Source: Aquiluna sp. (GTDB taxonomy: Bacteria > Actinomycetota > Actinomycetes > Actinomycetales > Microbacteriaceae). Taken from it: a stretch of 38,078 bases of DNA. The notes beneath the pieces were generated by a model. The model searched no databases and had not been told where the DNA came from. It worked only from the letters and a program-made list of their open reading frames with translations. The position numbers and the translations under genes were made by a program. The DNA lies in assembly GCA_018402615.1 (NCBI GenBank), contig JAGYIH010000007.1:1-38078 (forward strand), read 5' to 3'. Positions 8,016-16,319 of this stretch are shown here, piece by piece (position 1 is the stretch's first letter; each line of letters begins with the position of its first letter).

Positions 8016-9476
8016 TTACTCTGACGGCTCAGTTTCAGTTCCGGTCTCGTCTCCCAAACCGGGCTCAGTTTCCGGTGCTGGATCTCCTTCGGGTAATTCG
8101 GTATCTGATTCCAGCTCCCCTTCTGTTGGTGTTGGTTCGGGCTCAGGAATTTCTACCGGGATGTCTTCAAAGTTACCCACGTAGTAGGTGACGTCAATCA
8201 CGCTGCCATCGGTAATGCTGCCGGTTGGCGATACCGCATAAACAGTTCTTACCCTTGGGTCGGTTCCGGGGATTAGCTCACCGGGAATGGCATTTACCCG
8301 AAAGCCCTGCTCGGTGAGTTTCGCGGTTACCGTGCTCAGGTTTTCACCAATAACATCCGATCGAAGTACGAGGAACTTTTTAGGCTCATCGCTTTCGGTG
8401 GGCTCCACGGTCGCTGTTGGGGTGGGCTCCTGGGTTTGAGTTTCAGTTGGAGTGGTGTCAATACCTTCGGTATCGGTATCGGACAAGATGGCCACGATCA
8501 CCACGACTGCAGTTATGCCAAGCAACACCAGGGTGGCTATCCAGGGCCAGACAATTGGAGCCCTTGGCAACGGGGCAGTTTGAGTATTAAAGACTTCTGT
8601 GACCGGTTCGTCCTTTTTTGGTTTTGGCTTTGGAGCACCGGAGCCAGCCCCCTTGCGTTTTTCTCGAAGCAGTGCTTCCGCCCTGATTGCCAGCGATGTC
8701 GCCGACTCTGGTCGCTGGTTTGGTTTTTTTGCTAGACAGCTCAGCACCAGGTTTTGAACGCGCGGATCAATTGACTCCGGCAGCGCAGGCGGCATTTCAT
8801 TGATGTGGGCCATGGCTATGGCCATTTGGTTTTCACCGGTGAAGGGTCGCTTGCCCGCGAGTGCCTCATAGGCAACGACACCCAGTGAATAGAGGTCGGT
8901 AGCGGATGTCGAAGTCTTTCCGGTGGCCTGCTCGGGAGCCAAATACTGCACGGTTCCCATCACCTGTCCGGTCTTGGTCAGTGGCACCTGGTCTCCGACC
9001 CGGGCAATCCCAAAGTCAGTGATCTTGACCTTGTCTTCGGGCGTAATCAAAAGGTTTCCGGGCTTGATATCACGATGGACAAGGCCGCGGGCATGAGCGG
9101 CAGCGAGTGCCCTGGAGGTCTGGGCAATTATGTCCAGCACCTTTACCTCACTGAGTTTCTTTTCTCGCTCCAAGAGCCTGGACATTGATTCCCCCGGCAC
9201 TAACTCCATTACCAAATAGGCAGAGCCGGTGTCCTCGCCATAGTCGTAAACATTGGCAATGCCCTCGTGCTCGACAAGTGCGGCACTCCTAGCTTCACTT
9301 CTAAAACGCTCCAGGAAGTTGGAGTCTGAGAGGTACTCCTCCTTGAGGATCTTGATTGCGACCTGGCGCAGAATCAGTTCATCTTCGGCTTGCCAAACCT
9401 CGCCCATGCCACCAATGGCAATGCGCAGTTGAAGGCGATAGCGGTCGCCGTAGAGCTGGCCAACGGCTGGTTTCAT
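8016..9476 (-). CDS. pknA: Serine/threonine protein kinase, PknA-like, with one PASTA-like extracellular domain
   Basis: A 486-residue kinase, second in the envelope signalling pair. Its glycine loop is [10 protein letters not shown], the lysine is in VAIKILK, the catalytic loop is HRDIKPGN and DFG follows. One transmembrane helix lies at about 309-332. The extracellular part has a Thr/Glu-rich linker, one segment that looks like a divergent PASTA repeat (about 367-435), and a long acidic Pro/Glu/Thr tail. Mycobacterial PknA has no PASTA domain, so this is a variant. ATG 9476 overlaps the pbpA stop by ATGA. The symbol reflects locus position and similarity. Confidence 0.92.
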   Translation of the reverse strand: MKPAVGQLYGDRYRLQLRIAIGGMGEVWQAEDELILRQVAIKILKEEYLSDSNFLERFRSEARSAALVEHEGIANVYDYGEDTGSAYLVMELVPGESMSRLLEREKKLSEVKVLDIIAQTSRALAAAHARGLVHRDIKPGNLLITPEDKVKITDFGIARVGDQVPLTKTGQVMGTVQYLAPEQATGKTSTSATDLYSLGVVAYEALAGKRPFTGENQMAIAMAHINEMPPALPESIDPRVQNLVLSCLAKKPNQRPESATSLAIRAEALLREKRKGAGSGAPKPKPKKDEPVTEVFNTQTAPLPRAPIVWPWIATLVLLGITAVVVIVAILSDTDTEGIDTTPTETQTQEPTPTATVEPTESDEPKKFLVLRSDVIGENLSTVTAKLTEQGFRVNAIPGELIPGTDPRVRTVYAVSPTGSITDGSVIDVTYYVGNFEDIPVEIPEPEPTPTEGELESDTELPEGDPAPETEPGLGDETGTETEPSE

Positions 9477-10924
9477 CGAGACAGCACCGCTTCCATGACG
9501 GCGCGGGCTATTGGAGCTGCAATCTGGTTTCCGGTTCCGTTTTGGCCAATGCCACCACCGTCTTCAACCACCACCGTGACCACCACCTCGGGAGCCTCCG
9601 CGGGGGCGAAGCCGGTGAACCAGAGCGTGTAAGGGTCATCGGGTCCGTTTTCCGCAGTGCCGGTCTTGCCAGCAACCGCGACCTGCGGAATGCTCGCCCG
9701 ACTTGCGACCCCGACCTGCACCGAGTCCACCATCATGCGGGTCAATAGTCCCGCTGTCTGCCTAGAGATAGGAGATGAGTAGACCGTGGGCTGCGGCTGC
9801 GCCAAAACGTTTAGGTTGCTTGCCACAACCAGGTCAATGAGCTGCGGGTTCATGATTACGCCCTGGTTGGCAATGGCGGCCGTGACCATGGCCATCTGCA
9901 GTGGTGAGGTGCGGACATCGAACTGCCCAAAGCCCGAGAGCGCGGTCTGGGCCTGATCCATTTTCTCGGGGTAGATGCTTGGGGTGGCCGGGCTCGGTAT
10001 TTCAATCGCGTCCCCAAAGCCCATCAGTTCTGCCTGAGCCTTGATCTTGTCTTGCCCCAGCTCAACCGCAAGCATCGCAAAGGGGATGTTGCAGGAGTTG
10101 ATGAGAGCTTTTTCCAGGGTGACCGTCTCTCCCGAGCCACAACTACTGCGAGAAGAATTAAAGATTTCGGTTGTGGTGCCGGGGAGTCGGTAGCTGTCTG
10201 GGTTTTCAAATTCACTGGTCGCGATGTAATCACCGGACTCTAGGGCAGCGGCTGCGACCACGAGCTTGAAGACTGAACCCGGGTGGTAGAGGTCGCCAGC
10301 GATTGCCCGGTTTATCAGGGGTTGGTTCTCATCCTCCGAGTAGCTTCGGAAGGAATCATTCACTGGTCCATAGAGGCTGCCGGCGAGCTTATTGGCATCG
10401 AAGGTTGGCTTTGAAACCATGGCCAGAATCCGACCCGTTGCCGGTTCTATTGCAATGACTGCACCCTTGCGATTACCCAGTGCATCCCAGGCAGCTCGCT
10501 GAACTGCCGGGTCCAATGTCAGCTCCACAGCGGCTCCGGTTACCGGGGTGCCATCCAGTAGCGCATTGATCTGTTCAAAGAATTGCGCCGAGCTTTGACC
10601 GGAGAGGTAGGTATTCATCTCGCGTTCTAGGCCGGTTGAGCCAGAAAAGATGGAAAAGTAACCAATCACCGGTGAATAGATCTGGGAATCGTATTCTCGG
10701 AGGAACCGGTAGGCGTCGTTCACCGGCACCGAAGCAACAACCGCCTCACCACCAACCAGAATCGACCCACGCTGAGTCTTGTAGATCTCGAACGAGGCCC
10801 GCACATTTCTTGGGTCTTGGTACAGAGCTTCGGTTCTTAAGACCTGAATCGAGGATGCCATTGCGAAAAGAGCCAGAAACATGAGGGTCAACACCAGCCC
10901 GACCCGCCTCACCTGTCGGTTCAT
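9473..10924 (-). CDS. pbpA: Penicillin-binding protein 2 (PbpA, class B transpeptidase)
   Basis: A 483-residue peptidoglycan transpeptidase with an N-terminal membrane anchor (residues 8-27), a short dimerisation domain and a transpeptidase domain. The active-site SVFK is near residue 216 (HPGSVFKL). The second motif is in SCN and the third is KTGT ([10 protein letters not shown]). It partners the SEDS polymerase RodA encoded immediately upstream. ATG 10924 overlaps the rodA stop (ATGA), and its own stop overlaps pknA the same way, so the operon is tightly coupled. Confidence 0.95.
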   Translation of the reverse strand: MNRQVRRVGLVLTLMFLALFAMASSIQVLRTEALYQDPRNVRASFEIYKTQRGSILVGGEAVVASVPVNDAYRFLREYDSQIYSPVIGYFSIFSGSTGLEREMNTYLSGQSSAQFFEQINALLDGTPVTGAAVELTLDPAVQRAAWDALGNRKGAVIAIEPATGRILAMVSKPTFDANKLAGSLYGPVNDSFRSYSEDENQPLINRAIAGDLYHPGSVFKLVVAAAALESGDYIATSEFENPDSYRLPGTTTEIFNSSRSSCGSGETVTLEKALINSCNIPFAMLAVELGQDKIKAQAELMGFGDAIEIPSPATPSIYPEKMDQAQTALSGFGQFDVRTSPLQMAMVTAAIANQGVIMNPQLIDLVVASNLNVLAQPQPTVYSSPISRQTAGLLTRMMVDSVQVGVASRASIPQVAVAGKTGTAENGPDDPYTLWFTGFAPAEAPEVVVTVVVEDGGGIGQNGTGNQIAAPIARAVMEAVLSR

Positions 10925-12285
10925 TGCGAAGGCCTTTTGAGTGAGGAGTGCGAGGTGATCAGTAAGAGCGCAACGATTGACCAGTTAGCCAGCAATGCCG
11001 AACCACCCGCTGCCAAGAAAGGTGTGGTGAGTCCGGTTAGCGGCAACAAACCCATGACGCCGCCGGCGACCACAAACACCTGCAGCGCGATGGTGAACGA
11101 GAGCCCCATGGCCAAAAGTTTTGAAAAGTCATCCGGGTGAGAGTTTGAGATTCTTAGACCTCGGTAAACCAGCAGTAGGAAGATGGAAAGAATCGCAAAC
11201 AGCCCTGCAAGACCGAGCTCCTCGCCAAGCGCGGCCAAAATAAAGTCACTTTCAGCAAGCGGGATCAGCTGCGGGAAGCCGCCTCCTAATCCAGCACCAA
11301 TCACGTCACCATTAGCCATGCCAAACAGGCCCTGCACCAACTGGTAGCTGCCGCCCGCCGCCTCATAGTTAGATTGCGCAAATGGGTCGAGCCAACTGTC
11401 AAAACGTCTGCCTACGTAGTCCAGTGCTCTGGATGCGACCAGAGCTCCGGTAATCATCATGACCAAACCGATACCGACATAAAAACCGCGACCGGTTGCG
11501 GTGTAGATCATCACCAAAAACAGCCCAAAGTACAAAATCGAAGTTCCCAAATCACGCTGCAGAACTAGAACCCCAACCGAGGCAAACCAGAACAGCAGGA
11601 TTGGCCCCAGGTCCTTTGCTCGTGGGAGTCTCACTCCCAAGACCCGTGAGCCAATTTCAGAGAGCTGGGCTTGGCGAGAAACTAAATAGCCAGCAAAGAA
11701 GATCGCCAGCAGCACCTTCGCAATTTCACCGGGCTGGAAGGTTGTGTCTCCAATCCCAATCCAAAGAGTTGCGCCGTTGATAGTTCTGCCAATGACTGGT
11801 GCGGCGGGCAGCATCAAAAGCACCACCGCTGCCAGGCCAGAAATGAACGGATATTTCCGCAGGGTTATCGGGTCTGGAAATACTCGAATGATCAGTGCCG
11901 CAACCAGAATTGCAAAGCAGGTTAGCCAAACCTGGCGTTCCGCATACAGATCCTCACTGCCCCTGGCAATTTCTGCCAGATCCAGGCGGTAAATCATGGC
12001 TATGCCCAGCCCGTTTAGTAAAAATGAGAGTGGCAGCAGCAAGCCATCGGCGCTGACCGCATGCCGGCGCAGCACGTAGTGCATGATCAGTGCGGCAATG
12101 GTTGGTGGTGCCCAGTAAAACATCAGATCCCATTGCATCCGCTGCAGCACCGAGAGTTGAATCTGGGCAAGTGCAAAGGCGTGCATCCCGGAAACCCAGA
12201 ACAGCAATACCGCCTCAAAGTTTCTGGAACGTGGAACTGCCTTTAGCAGCATCGGGATTGCGCTGGTCAGTGAGACGTTACTCAT
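10921..12285 (-). CDS. rodA: SEDS peptidoglycan glycosyltransferase RodA/FtsW family
   Basis: A polytopic membrane protein of 454 residues that polymerises lipid II, paired with PbpA. Recognisable blocks are TINGATLWI, FQPGEIAKVLL, LVLQRDLGTS and the late GLGGGFPQLIPLAESDFILAALGEE region. The frame could extend to 12324, but the ATG at 12285 (MSNVSLTS) gives the family's usual short N-terminus. That ATG sits just inside the end of pstP, overlapping it by 8 nt. By position this is RodA rather than FtsW. Confidence 0.94.
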   Translation of the reverse strand: MSNVSLTSAIPMLLKAVPRSRNFEAVLLFWVSGMHAFALAQIQLSVLQRMQWDLMFYWAPPTIAALIMHYVLRRHAVSADGLLLPLSFLLNGLGIAMIYRLDLAEIARGSEDLYAERQVWLTCFAILVAALIIRVFPDPITLRKYPFISGLAAVVLLMLPAAPVIGRTINGATLWIGIGDTTFQPGEIAKVLLAIFFAGYLVSRQAQLSEIGSRVLGVRLPRAKDLGPILLFWFASVGVLVLQRDLGTSILYFGLFLVMIYTATGRGFYVGIGLVMMITGALVASRALDYVGRRFDSWLDPFAQSNYEAAGGSYQLVQGLFGMANGDVIGAGLGGGFPQLIPLAESDFILAALGEELGLAGLFAILSIFLLLVYRGLRISNSHPDDFSKLLAMGLSFTIALQVFVVAGGVMGLLPLTGLTTPFLAAGGSALLANWSIVALLLITSHSSLKRPSQ

Positions 12286-13531
12286 CCGTGCCGTCCTTGA
12301 GCTGTTGCAAGATGCGCTGCGCATCCTCGAGCGACTCGGCCGAAATGGATCGCTCTATTAGGGTCTGCTGAAATCCAGTTAGTTCGTCAACACTGATTTC
12401 ACTCACCAGGTATGGGCTTGAGAAATTCAAGGGACCAAGTTGCTCCCGAATCCCCTGGAAAATTGTGACCTGACCCTGATAGGAGGCGACGTAGAAGCGG
12501 GTCTGGGTGTATTCGTATGCCAGGTAACCAACCCCGGCAATCGCCCCTGCCAGCAGCAACCAGCTCGAGACAATGCGCAGCGTGCGCCAGCGAATCTTGC
12601 GCCTGGTTTCCTGCAGAATCTTCTCCAACAGCTCTTCAGACTCCGGTGCGTAAGCAGCCGGGTCCTCAGGGGTCTGGAGAAGCTCGAGCAGGGATCTGGG
12701 GTTGAACAACCGGAGGATCTTGCCTCCGCGTCGCTCCTCAATCACAACTTCGTGATCAGCAGACCCAACAAAGTGAGCACCGGGCTCAAAGTCAATCTTG
12801 GCGGCAGGCCTGACAATGTCCGTTACGACAACCGTGACGTTGTCCGGCGCTCCAAACTCCAAGGCCTCGCCGACCAAGAGCTCGGCAGCCTCCTCGGTTG
12901 GAATTCTGGAGGTCAGAATTCTGGACATCACCTCGGGTGGCACCACACCACTCAAACCATCGCTGCAAAGCATCCAGCGGTCACCAGGCATCGCGTCATG
13001 AATTGCGATATCGAGCTCTGGCTCACCTTGGACATCTCCCAGCACCCGCATCAAAACACTGCGGCGAGGGTGAACCAAGGCCTCTTCCTCGGTGATTCTG
13101 CCCATGTCAACGAGGCGCTGCACGAAGGTGTGGTCAACGGTTATCTGCTTTAGTTCGCCGTCCCGAACCAGGTAGATGCGGGAGTCGCCGATGTGGGCGG
13201 TAATAACCTGGCCACCATGCAGCAGCATGCCCGAGAAGGTTGTTCCCATGCCCTCAAGCTCGGTGTGTTCCTGGACAGTGGCGCTGAGCATGCCATTGGC
13301 CTCAAGCACGCCTCTTTTTAGGGTCTCGATAGCCTCTTCGATGGTGTCGTACTTGCTGTCGGTGAGTGCAACCCGCTGCGAGGTAATGGCCGAGGCAATA
13401 TCGCCTCCGGCATGGCCCCCCATGCCGTCTGCGACAAAAAATAATTGGTATCCGGCATAGCCGGAGTCCTGATTTGAGCTGCGGTGCTTGCCAATGTCGC
13501 TCGCCGCGTAGCTGATGGTCTTGATAGCCAA
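12278..13531 (-). CDS. pstP: PP2C-family serine/threonine phosphatase PstP
   Basis: A 417-residue membrane-anchored protein phosphatase that reverses PknA/PknB phosphorylation. Metal-binding PP2C motifs are RSSNQDSGY, DGMGGHAGG, GDSRIYL, SDGLSG and DNVTVVV. The catalytic domain occupies about residues 1-235, then a linker, one transmembrane helix (about 318-340) and a roughly 75-residue external domain. It starts at TTG 13531, 4 nt after the fhaB stop, with AGGG upstream. It is shorter than mycobacterial PstP (just over 500 residues), mainly in the external part. Confidence 0.95.
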   Translation of the reverse strand: MAIKTISYAASDIGKHRSSNQDSGYAGYQLFFVADGMGGHAGGDIASAITSQRVALTDSKYDTIEEAIETLKRGVLEANGMLSATVQEHTELEGMGTTFSGMLLHGGQVITAHIGDSRIYLVRDGELKQITVDHTFVQRLVDMGRITEEEALVHPRRSVLMRVLGDVQGEPELDIAIHDAMPGDRWMLCSDGLSGVVPPEVMSRILTSRIPTEEAAELLVGEALEFGAPDNVTVVVTDIVRPAAKIDFEPGAHFVGSADHEVVIEERRGGKILRLFNPRSLLELLQTPEDPAAYAPESEELLEKILQETRRKIRWRTLRIVSSWLLLAGAIAGVGYLAYEYTQTRFYVASYQGQVTIFQGIREQLGPLNFSSPYLVSEISVDELTGFQQTLIERSISAESLEDAQRILQQLKDGTDE

Positions 13532-13535
13532 GGTG

Positions 13536-14033
13536 CTATGCCCTCAGCTCGAAGTTGGTGGTGCCAATGCGAATGTTCATTCCGGCCCGAATGGTCGCCG
13601 GGGTAGTGACCTTCTTGCCGTCCAAAAAAGTGCCGTTGGTGGAATTCAGATCTTGCAAGACCCAGTCCTCACCAACCAAAACCAACTTGGCGTGCATGCT
13701 GGAGGCAAACTCATCACCGATGATCAGATCCGAGCTGGCGGCCCTGCCAATCAAGAGCTCCTTTTTGCCGTCAATCGGCAGGTTGCTGCCGGCATTGCGA
13801 CCGGTGATGATGGCAATCTGAGTTGGTTCGAAGCTGTCGCCTTCAACTAGACCAAGTTCGTTCACCGAACCAGAAGCCAGAGAAGGCACATTTTGCTTAG
13901 CGATTCGGCTGATTACCCTGCGGCCGTAGAGGTCAGCTCTAATTACGGATAACAGGCTCAGGATAAAGATCCAAAGCACCGCCACGAAACCGATGCGAAC
14001 TAAGAACAGCGCCAGTTCACTCACCTGGTTCAC
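13536..14033 (-). CDS. fhaB: FHA domain protein FhaB (FipA-like)
   Basis: A 165-residue protein with an N-terminal transmembrane helix (about residues 7-29) and a C-terminal FHA domain (about 80-160). FHA signatures are LLIGRAASSDLIIGDEFASSMHAKL and LNSTNGTFLDG. FHA domains bind phosphothreonine, so this is a reader of PknA/PknB output linked to septation. The start is GTG 14033 (overlapping fhaA by 17 nt) or GTG 14024; the shorter form is also reasonable and neither has a strong Shine-Dalgarno. Confidence 0.92.
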   Translation of the reverse strand: MNQVSELALFLVRIGFVAVLWIFILSLLSVIRADLYGRRVISRIAKQNVPSLASGSVNELGLVEGDSFEPTQIAIITGRNAGSNLPIDGKKELLIGRAASSDLIIGDEFASSMHAKLVLVGEDWVLQDLNSTNGTFLDGKKVTTPATIRAGMNIRIGTTNFELRA

Positions 14034-14688
14034 CAGCCATTGCCATTAGCTCAAAGTTGAATTCGGTGCGGCCCGCGCTAATTGTGCTGCCTGAGCGCAA
14101 AACCAGCTCGGAAACCCGGCTGTCATCTACGAAGGTCCCATTGGTGGACTGCAAGTCTCTAATCGCCGCCATCCGGCCATCAAAGGCAATTTCAAAGTGA
14201 ACCCTTGATAGCCCGCGGTCATCAACCTTGATGTCTGCCTCGTCATCGCGCCCCACCGTGGTGGTGCCGGTTTTTAGGTTGTGGGTTTGGCCGTCGAAGC
14301 TTAGAACCGGTTGCCAGCTCACGAGATCTTCCAGCGCGGCAGCACCGACCTTGACGCTCCCCCTGGCCACCTTGGAGTCGCTTGAAATATTTAGTTCGAT
14401 CTCTCCCGTCAGGCGATAGGAGCGCTGCACGGCATGTCTTGAAACCTCGGTTTTGATTGCCTGCAGAATCTGCGGGCTGATCTTTTGAAGCTCTGCGGGA
14501 TTTACCAGTATTAGAAAGCGGTGTGGCACCAGAACGCGGTCTTCATGGGCCTTATTGGCCGAAGTATCCATGGCGTTGCGAATGGATTGAGTAATCTCCA
14601 CCGGCTGCAATTCGGCATTGCTCAATCGGGCAAACAGAGAGCCGACTGCGGCCTCAATGCTTTGCTCTGCTCTGTCTAAAAAGCCCAC
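14017..14688 (-). CDS. fhaA: DUF3662 and FHA domain protein FhaA
   Basis: A 223-residue protein with an N-terminal DUF3662 region (MGFLDRAEQSIEAAVG, about 1-115) and a C-terminal FHA domain (about 140-220; VGRDDEADIKVDDRGLSRVH, LQSTNGTFVDD). FhaA homologues bind phosphorylated MviN and PknB targets and regulate peptidoglycan synthesis. The open frame reaches GTG 14736, but I choose GTG 14688. It reproduces the canonical M-G-(F/L)-L-D-R start, has AGGAAG upstream, and the candidate -10 box (TAGACT) lies inside the longer version. It is the first gene of the minus-strand operon. The long low-complexity linker of mycobacterial FhaA is absent. Confidence 0.9.
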   Translation of the reverse strand: MGFLDRAEQSIEAAVGSLFARLSNAELQPVEITQSIRNAMDTSANKAHEDRVLVPHRFLILVNPAELQKISPQILQAIKTEVSRHAVQRSYRLTGEIELNISSDSKVARGSVKVGAAALEDLVSWQPVLSFDGQTHNLKTGTTTVGRDDEADIKVDDRGLSRVHFEIAFDGRMAAIRDLQSTNGTFVDDSRVSELVLRSGSTISAGRTEFNFELMAMAGEPGE

Positions 14689-14725
14689 GGAGCTCGCTTC
14701 CTGAATGTGTCTGAAGGTGAGGGTT

Positions 14726-14731
14726 AGTCTA
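14726..14731 (-). promoter_or_regulatory. Candidate -10 box for the fhaA-pknB operon
   Basis: TAGACT on the minus strand lies about 38 nt upstream of GTG 14688, leaving a short leader that contains AGGAAG. No convincing -35 hexamer is seen. It would serve the seven-gene envelope operon. Confidence 0.4.
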
Positions 14732-14765
14732 CCCACGCACCCTTACTAGGCGCGGATAACTCTGG

Positions 14766-14771
14766 TAATCT
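14766..14771 (+). promoter_or_regulatory. Candidate -10 box for tRNA-Leu
   Basis: TAATCT, with TTACTA 17 nt upstream (14743-14748) as a weak -35. Initiation near 14778 would leave a leader of about 26 nt before the mature tRNA. Confidence 0.4.
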
Positions 14772-14804
14772 CTTAGCGCTGTCCCGAGTAGTTGCCAGGG
14801 ACAT

Positions 14805-14887
14805 GCGCGAGTGGCGAAATGGCAGACGCGCTGGCTTCAGGTGTCAGTGTCCGCAAGGACGTGCGGGTTCAAGTCCCGCCTCGCGCA
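14805..14887 (+). tRNA. tRNA-Leu (anticodon CAG)
   Basis: A full class II cloverleaf. The acceptor GCGCGAG (14805-14811) pairs with CTCGCGC (14880-14886), with discriminator A at 14887. The D stem is GCG/CGC. The anticodon stem CTGGC/GTCAG holds the loop TTCAGGT, giving anticodon CAG. A long variable arm (TCCGCAAGGA core) and a T arm GCGGG/CCCGC with TTCAAGT follow. CCA is not encoded. It reads CUG codons. Confidence 0.97.
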
Positions 14888-14930
14888 CGACCAACAACCT
14901 TCTTGTCTATTTCGAGCTGTTCCTGTAAAG

Positions 14931-14949
14931 TTGCATACACATTGCATAC
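14931..14949 (+). promoter_or_regulatory. Direct repeat upstream of the antitoxin gene, candidate operator
   Basis: TTGCATAC occurs at 14931-14938 and 14942-14949, spaced 11 nt apart (about one helical turn on the same DNA face). It directly precedes GGAGG (14950-14954) and the antitoxin ATG at 14959. Ribbon-helix-helix antitoxins commonly bind such repeats to repress their own operon. The repeat is seen; its role is inferred. Confidence 0.5.
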
Positions 14950-14958
14950 GGAGGCAAA

Positions 14959-15204
14959 ATGAGGGCTAAGACCGTCGGTTTCGCGATTTCTGACAAGGAC
15001 AGAGAACTTCTGGACAGGCTTTCAGATCACTTTGGCAACGGCAATCGATCAGAGTTTTTGAGACTAGCGATGAAGCGAATGGAGCACGAAAGGATTGCTC
15101 AGCGATTCATCGAGACCAAGCGAGAGATAAGGAAAGAGCTTTCTGGAAGAGTGCTTTCGGAAGCGGAAGTGCTCGAGGTCATTAGGTCGGTCACGGAGAA
15201 TTGA
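14959..15204 (+). CDS. Ribbon-helix-helix type antitoxin of a toxin-antitoxin pair
   Basis: An 81-residue basic/acidic protein. Residues 3-10 (AKTVGFAI) look like the DNA-contacting beta strand of a CopG/MetJ fold. The following helices contain the RSEFLRLAMKRM segment, as in RHH repressors. The C-terminal half is charged and helical and probably wraps the toxin. ATG 14959 follows a strong GGAGG. Its stop overlaps the toxin's TTG start (TTGA), the usual coupling of a type II module. I recognise the fold class, not a named family. Confidence 0.75.
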   Translation: MRAKTVGFAISDKDRELLDRLSDHFGNGNRSEFLRLAMKRMEHERIAQRFIETKREIRKELSGRVLSEAEVLEVIRSVTEN

Positions 15205-15683
15205 CCGACCTCATCCGAGTTGTATTCGATGTAAATATTTGGGTGCAGGGACTGGTTGGAGAGGACACCGAATATCCATACCTTCCCCTAGTTCCGCCAA
15301 CGGGCGACAACCCCAGTGCAGACTGCATGTCGTTGGCATTAGACGGTGATCGCTTTAGCGTTTTCACCTCACCGCATATTTTGCGGAACATCTCCAAGGT
15401 CCTTATCCATCTCGGAGTGTCCCAATCGAAAACTGAAAAGGCTCTGGCCGATATTGTGGACATGGTCTCGTTCTCACTTGGTTCTGTCGTCGAGCCAGAG
15501 CGTTTGGCCGTAAATCAGCGAGATCACGAAGACAATTTGATTCTGGACCTCGTTCTCGAGTCAAGTTCGGATGTTTTGGTTACTTTGGACAAAGAACTTC
15601 TTGCAAGCAATGGCTGGAAAGGCAGGGCAATCGTCCACCCAGCCGCCTTTGTCAAAATAGCCTTGAGTATTCGTCCAAGCTAG
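15201..15683 (+). CDS. PIN domain toxin (putative toxin component, COG1569-like)
   Basis: A 160-residue PIN-fold protein; PIN toxins are Mg2+-dependent ribonucleases. Acidic residues expected in the active site are Asp10 (VVFDVNIW), Asp111 (HEDNLILD) and Asp130 (VTLDKELL). The second acidic position, normally Glu in the helix after a Ser-Pro turn, appears to be Asn63 (SPHILRNISKVL). Catalysis may therefore use another residue, or be weak. The TTG start at 15201 overlaps the antitoxin stop. The channel gene follows 6 nt later with its own AGGAAG site, so it may be transcribed from the same promoter. Confidence 0.8.
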   Translation: MTDLIRVVFDVNIWVQGLVGEDTEYPYLPLVPPTGDNPSADCMSLALDGDRFSVFTSPHILRNISKVLIHLGVSQSKTEKALADIVDMVSFSLGSVVEPERLAVNQRDHEDNLILDLVLESSSDVLVTLDKELLASNGWKGRAIVHPAAFVKIALSIRPS

Positions 15684-15689
15684 GAAGCC

Positions 15690-16316
15690 ATGACCCTTCA
15701 AACTTTCATGCTCACCCTGGAAGCACTCGGGGTAATCGCTTTTGCACTCTCAGGCATCATTGAGGCTGCCAGAAAGCAGTTCGACACCGTCGGCGTTGTG
15801 ATGGTGGGCTTCATTGCCGCCTTTGGCGGAGGAACAATCCGAGACATTCTTTTGGACCGCAGGCCGTTTTTCTGGGTCGAACAGGAGTTCTGGGTTTGGG
15901 CTCTGATCGGTATTGGTTTCGCACTGCCGTTTTTCTTCAAGGCCCGCCACATTGAATTCACCGAGAAGGCGATGCTGGTCCCGGATGCCTTTGGACTTGG
16001 CATCTTTGCTGCTGGTGGTACACACCTTGCCTTGGTCAGTGGAGCATCACCCCTGATTGCTGTGATCATGGGTGTCATAACCGCGGTGGTTGGTGGTGTT
16101 CTAAGGGATGTCTTGGTGAATGAGGTGCCAAGGGCATTCCATGATCACCAGCCCTATGCGGTGATTGCCTTTGCCGGAGGCTGGGTTGTTGTGCTCCTTA
16201 GCTACCTTCAGACTCCCGAGTACTTGGACATTGTTCTTGCTGCTGCAGCCATCATCGTCCTGAGGCTTCTAGCTGTGAAGTTTGGTTGGGAACTAAAGCG
16301 CTGGAAGTTTTTGTAG
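15690..16316 (+). CDS. Trimeric intracellular cation (TRIC) channel family protein (UPF0126)
   Basis: A 208-residue membrane protein with seven hydrophobic segments arranged as two repeats. Each repeat carries the family motif: GGGTIRD near residue 50 and VGGVLRD near residue 136. Bacterial TRIC homologues form trimeric K+/cation channels; physiological function in bacteria is poorly defined. The ATG at 15690 has AGGAAG upstream. The stop lies 3 nt from the stop of convergent trhO. Confidence 0.92.
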   Translation: MTLQTFMLTLEALGVIAFALSGIIEAARKQFDTVGVVMVGFIAAFGGGTIRDILLDRRPFFWVEQEFWVWALIGIGFALPFFFKARHIEFTEKAMLVPDAFGLGIFAAGGTHLALVSGASPLIAVIMGVITAVVGGVLRDVLVNEVPRAFHDHQPYAVIAFAGGWVVVLLSYLQTPEYLDIVLAAAAIIVLRLLAVKFGWELKRWKFL

Positions 16317-16319
16317 CGA

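Noticed and set aside
14689..14736. Longer FhaA starting at GTG 14736
   Set aside because: The extra 16 residues have no family similarity, and the candidate -10 box lies inside them; GTG 14688 gives the canonical start.
14860..14890. tRNA-Leu 3' end as an attachment site for an integrated element carrying the toxin-antitoxin pair
   Set aside because: No second copy of the tRNA 3' end is visible downstream, and there is no integrase or phage gene in the window.
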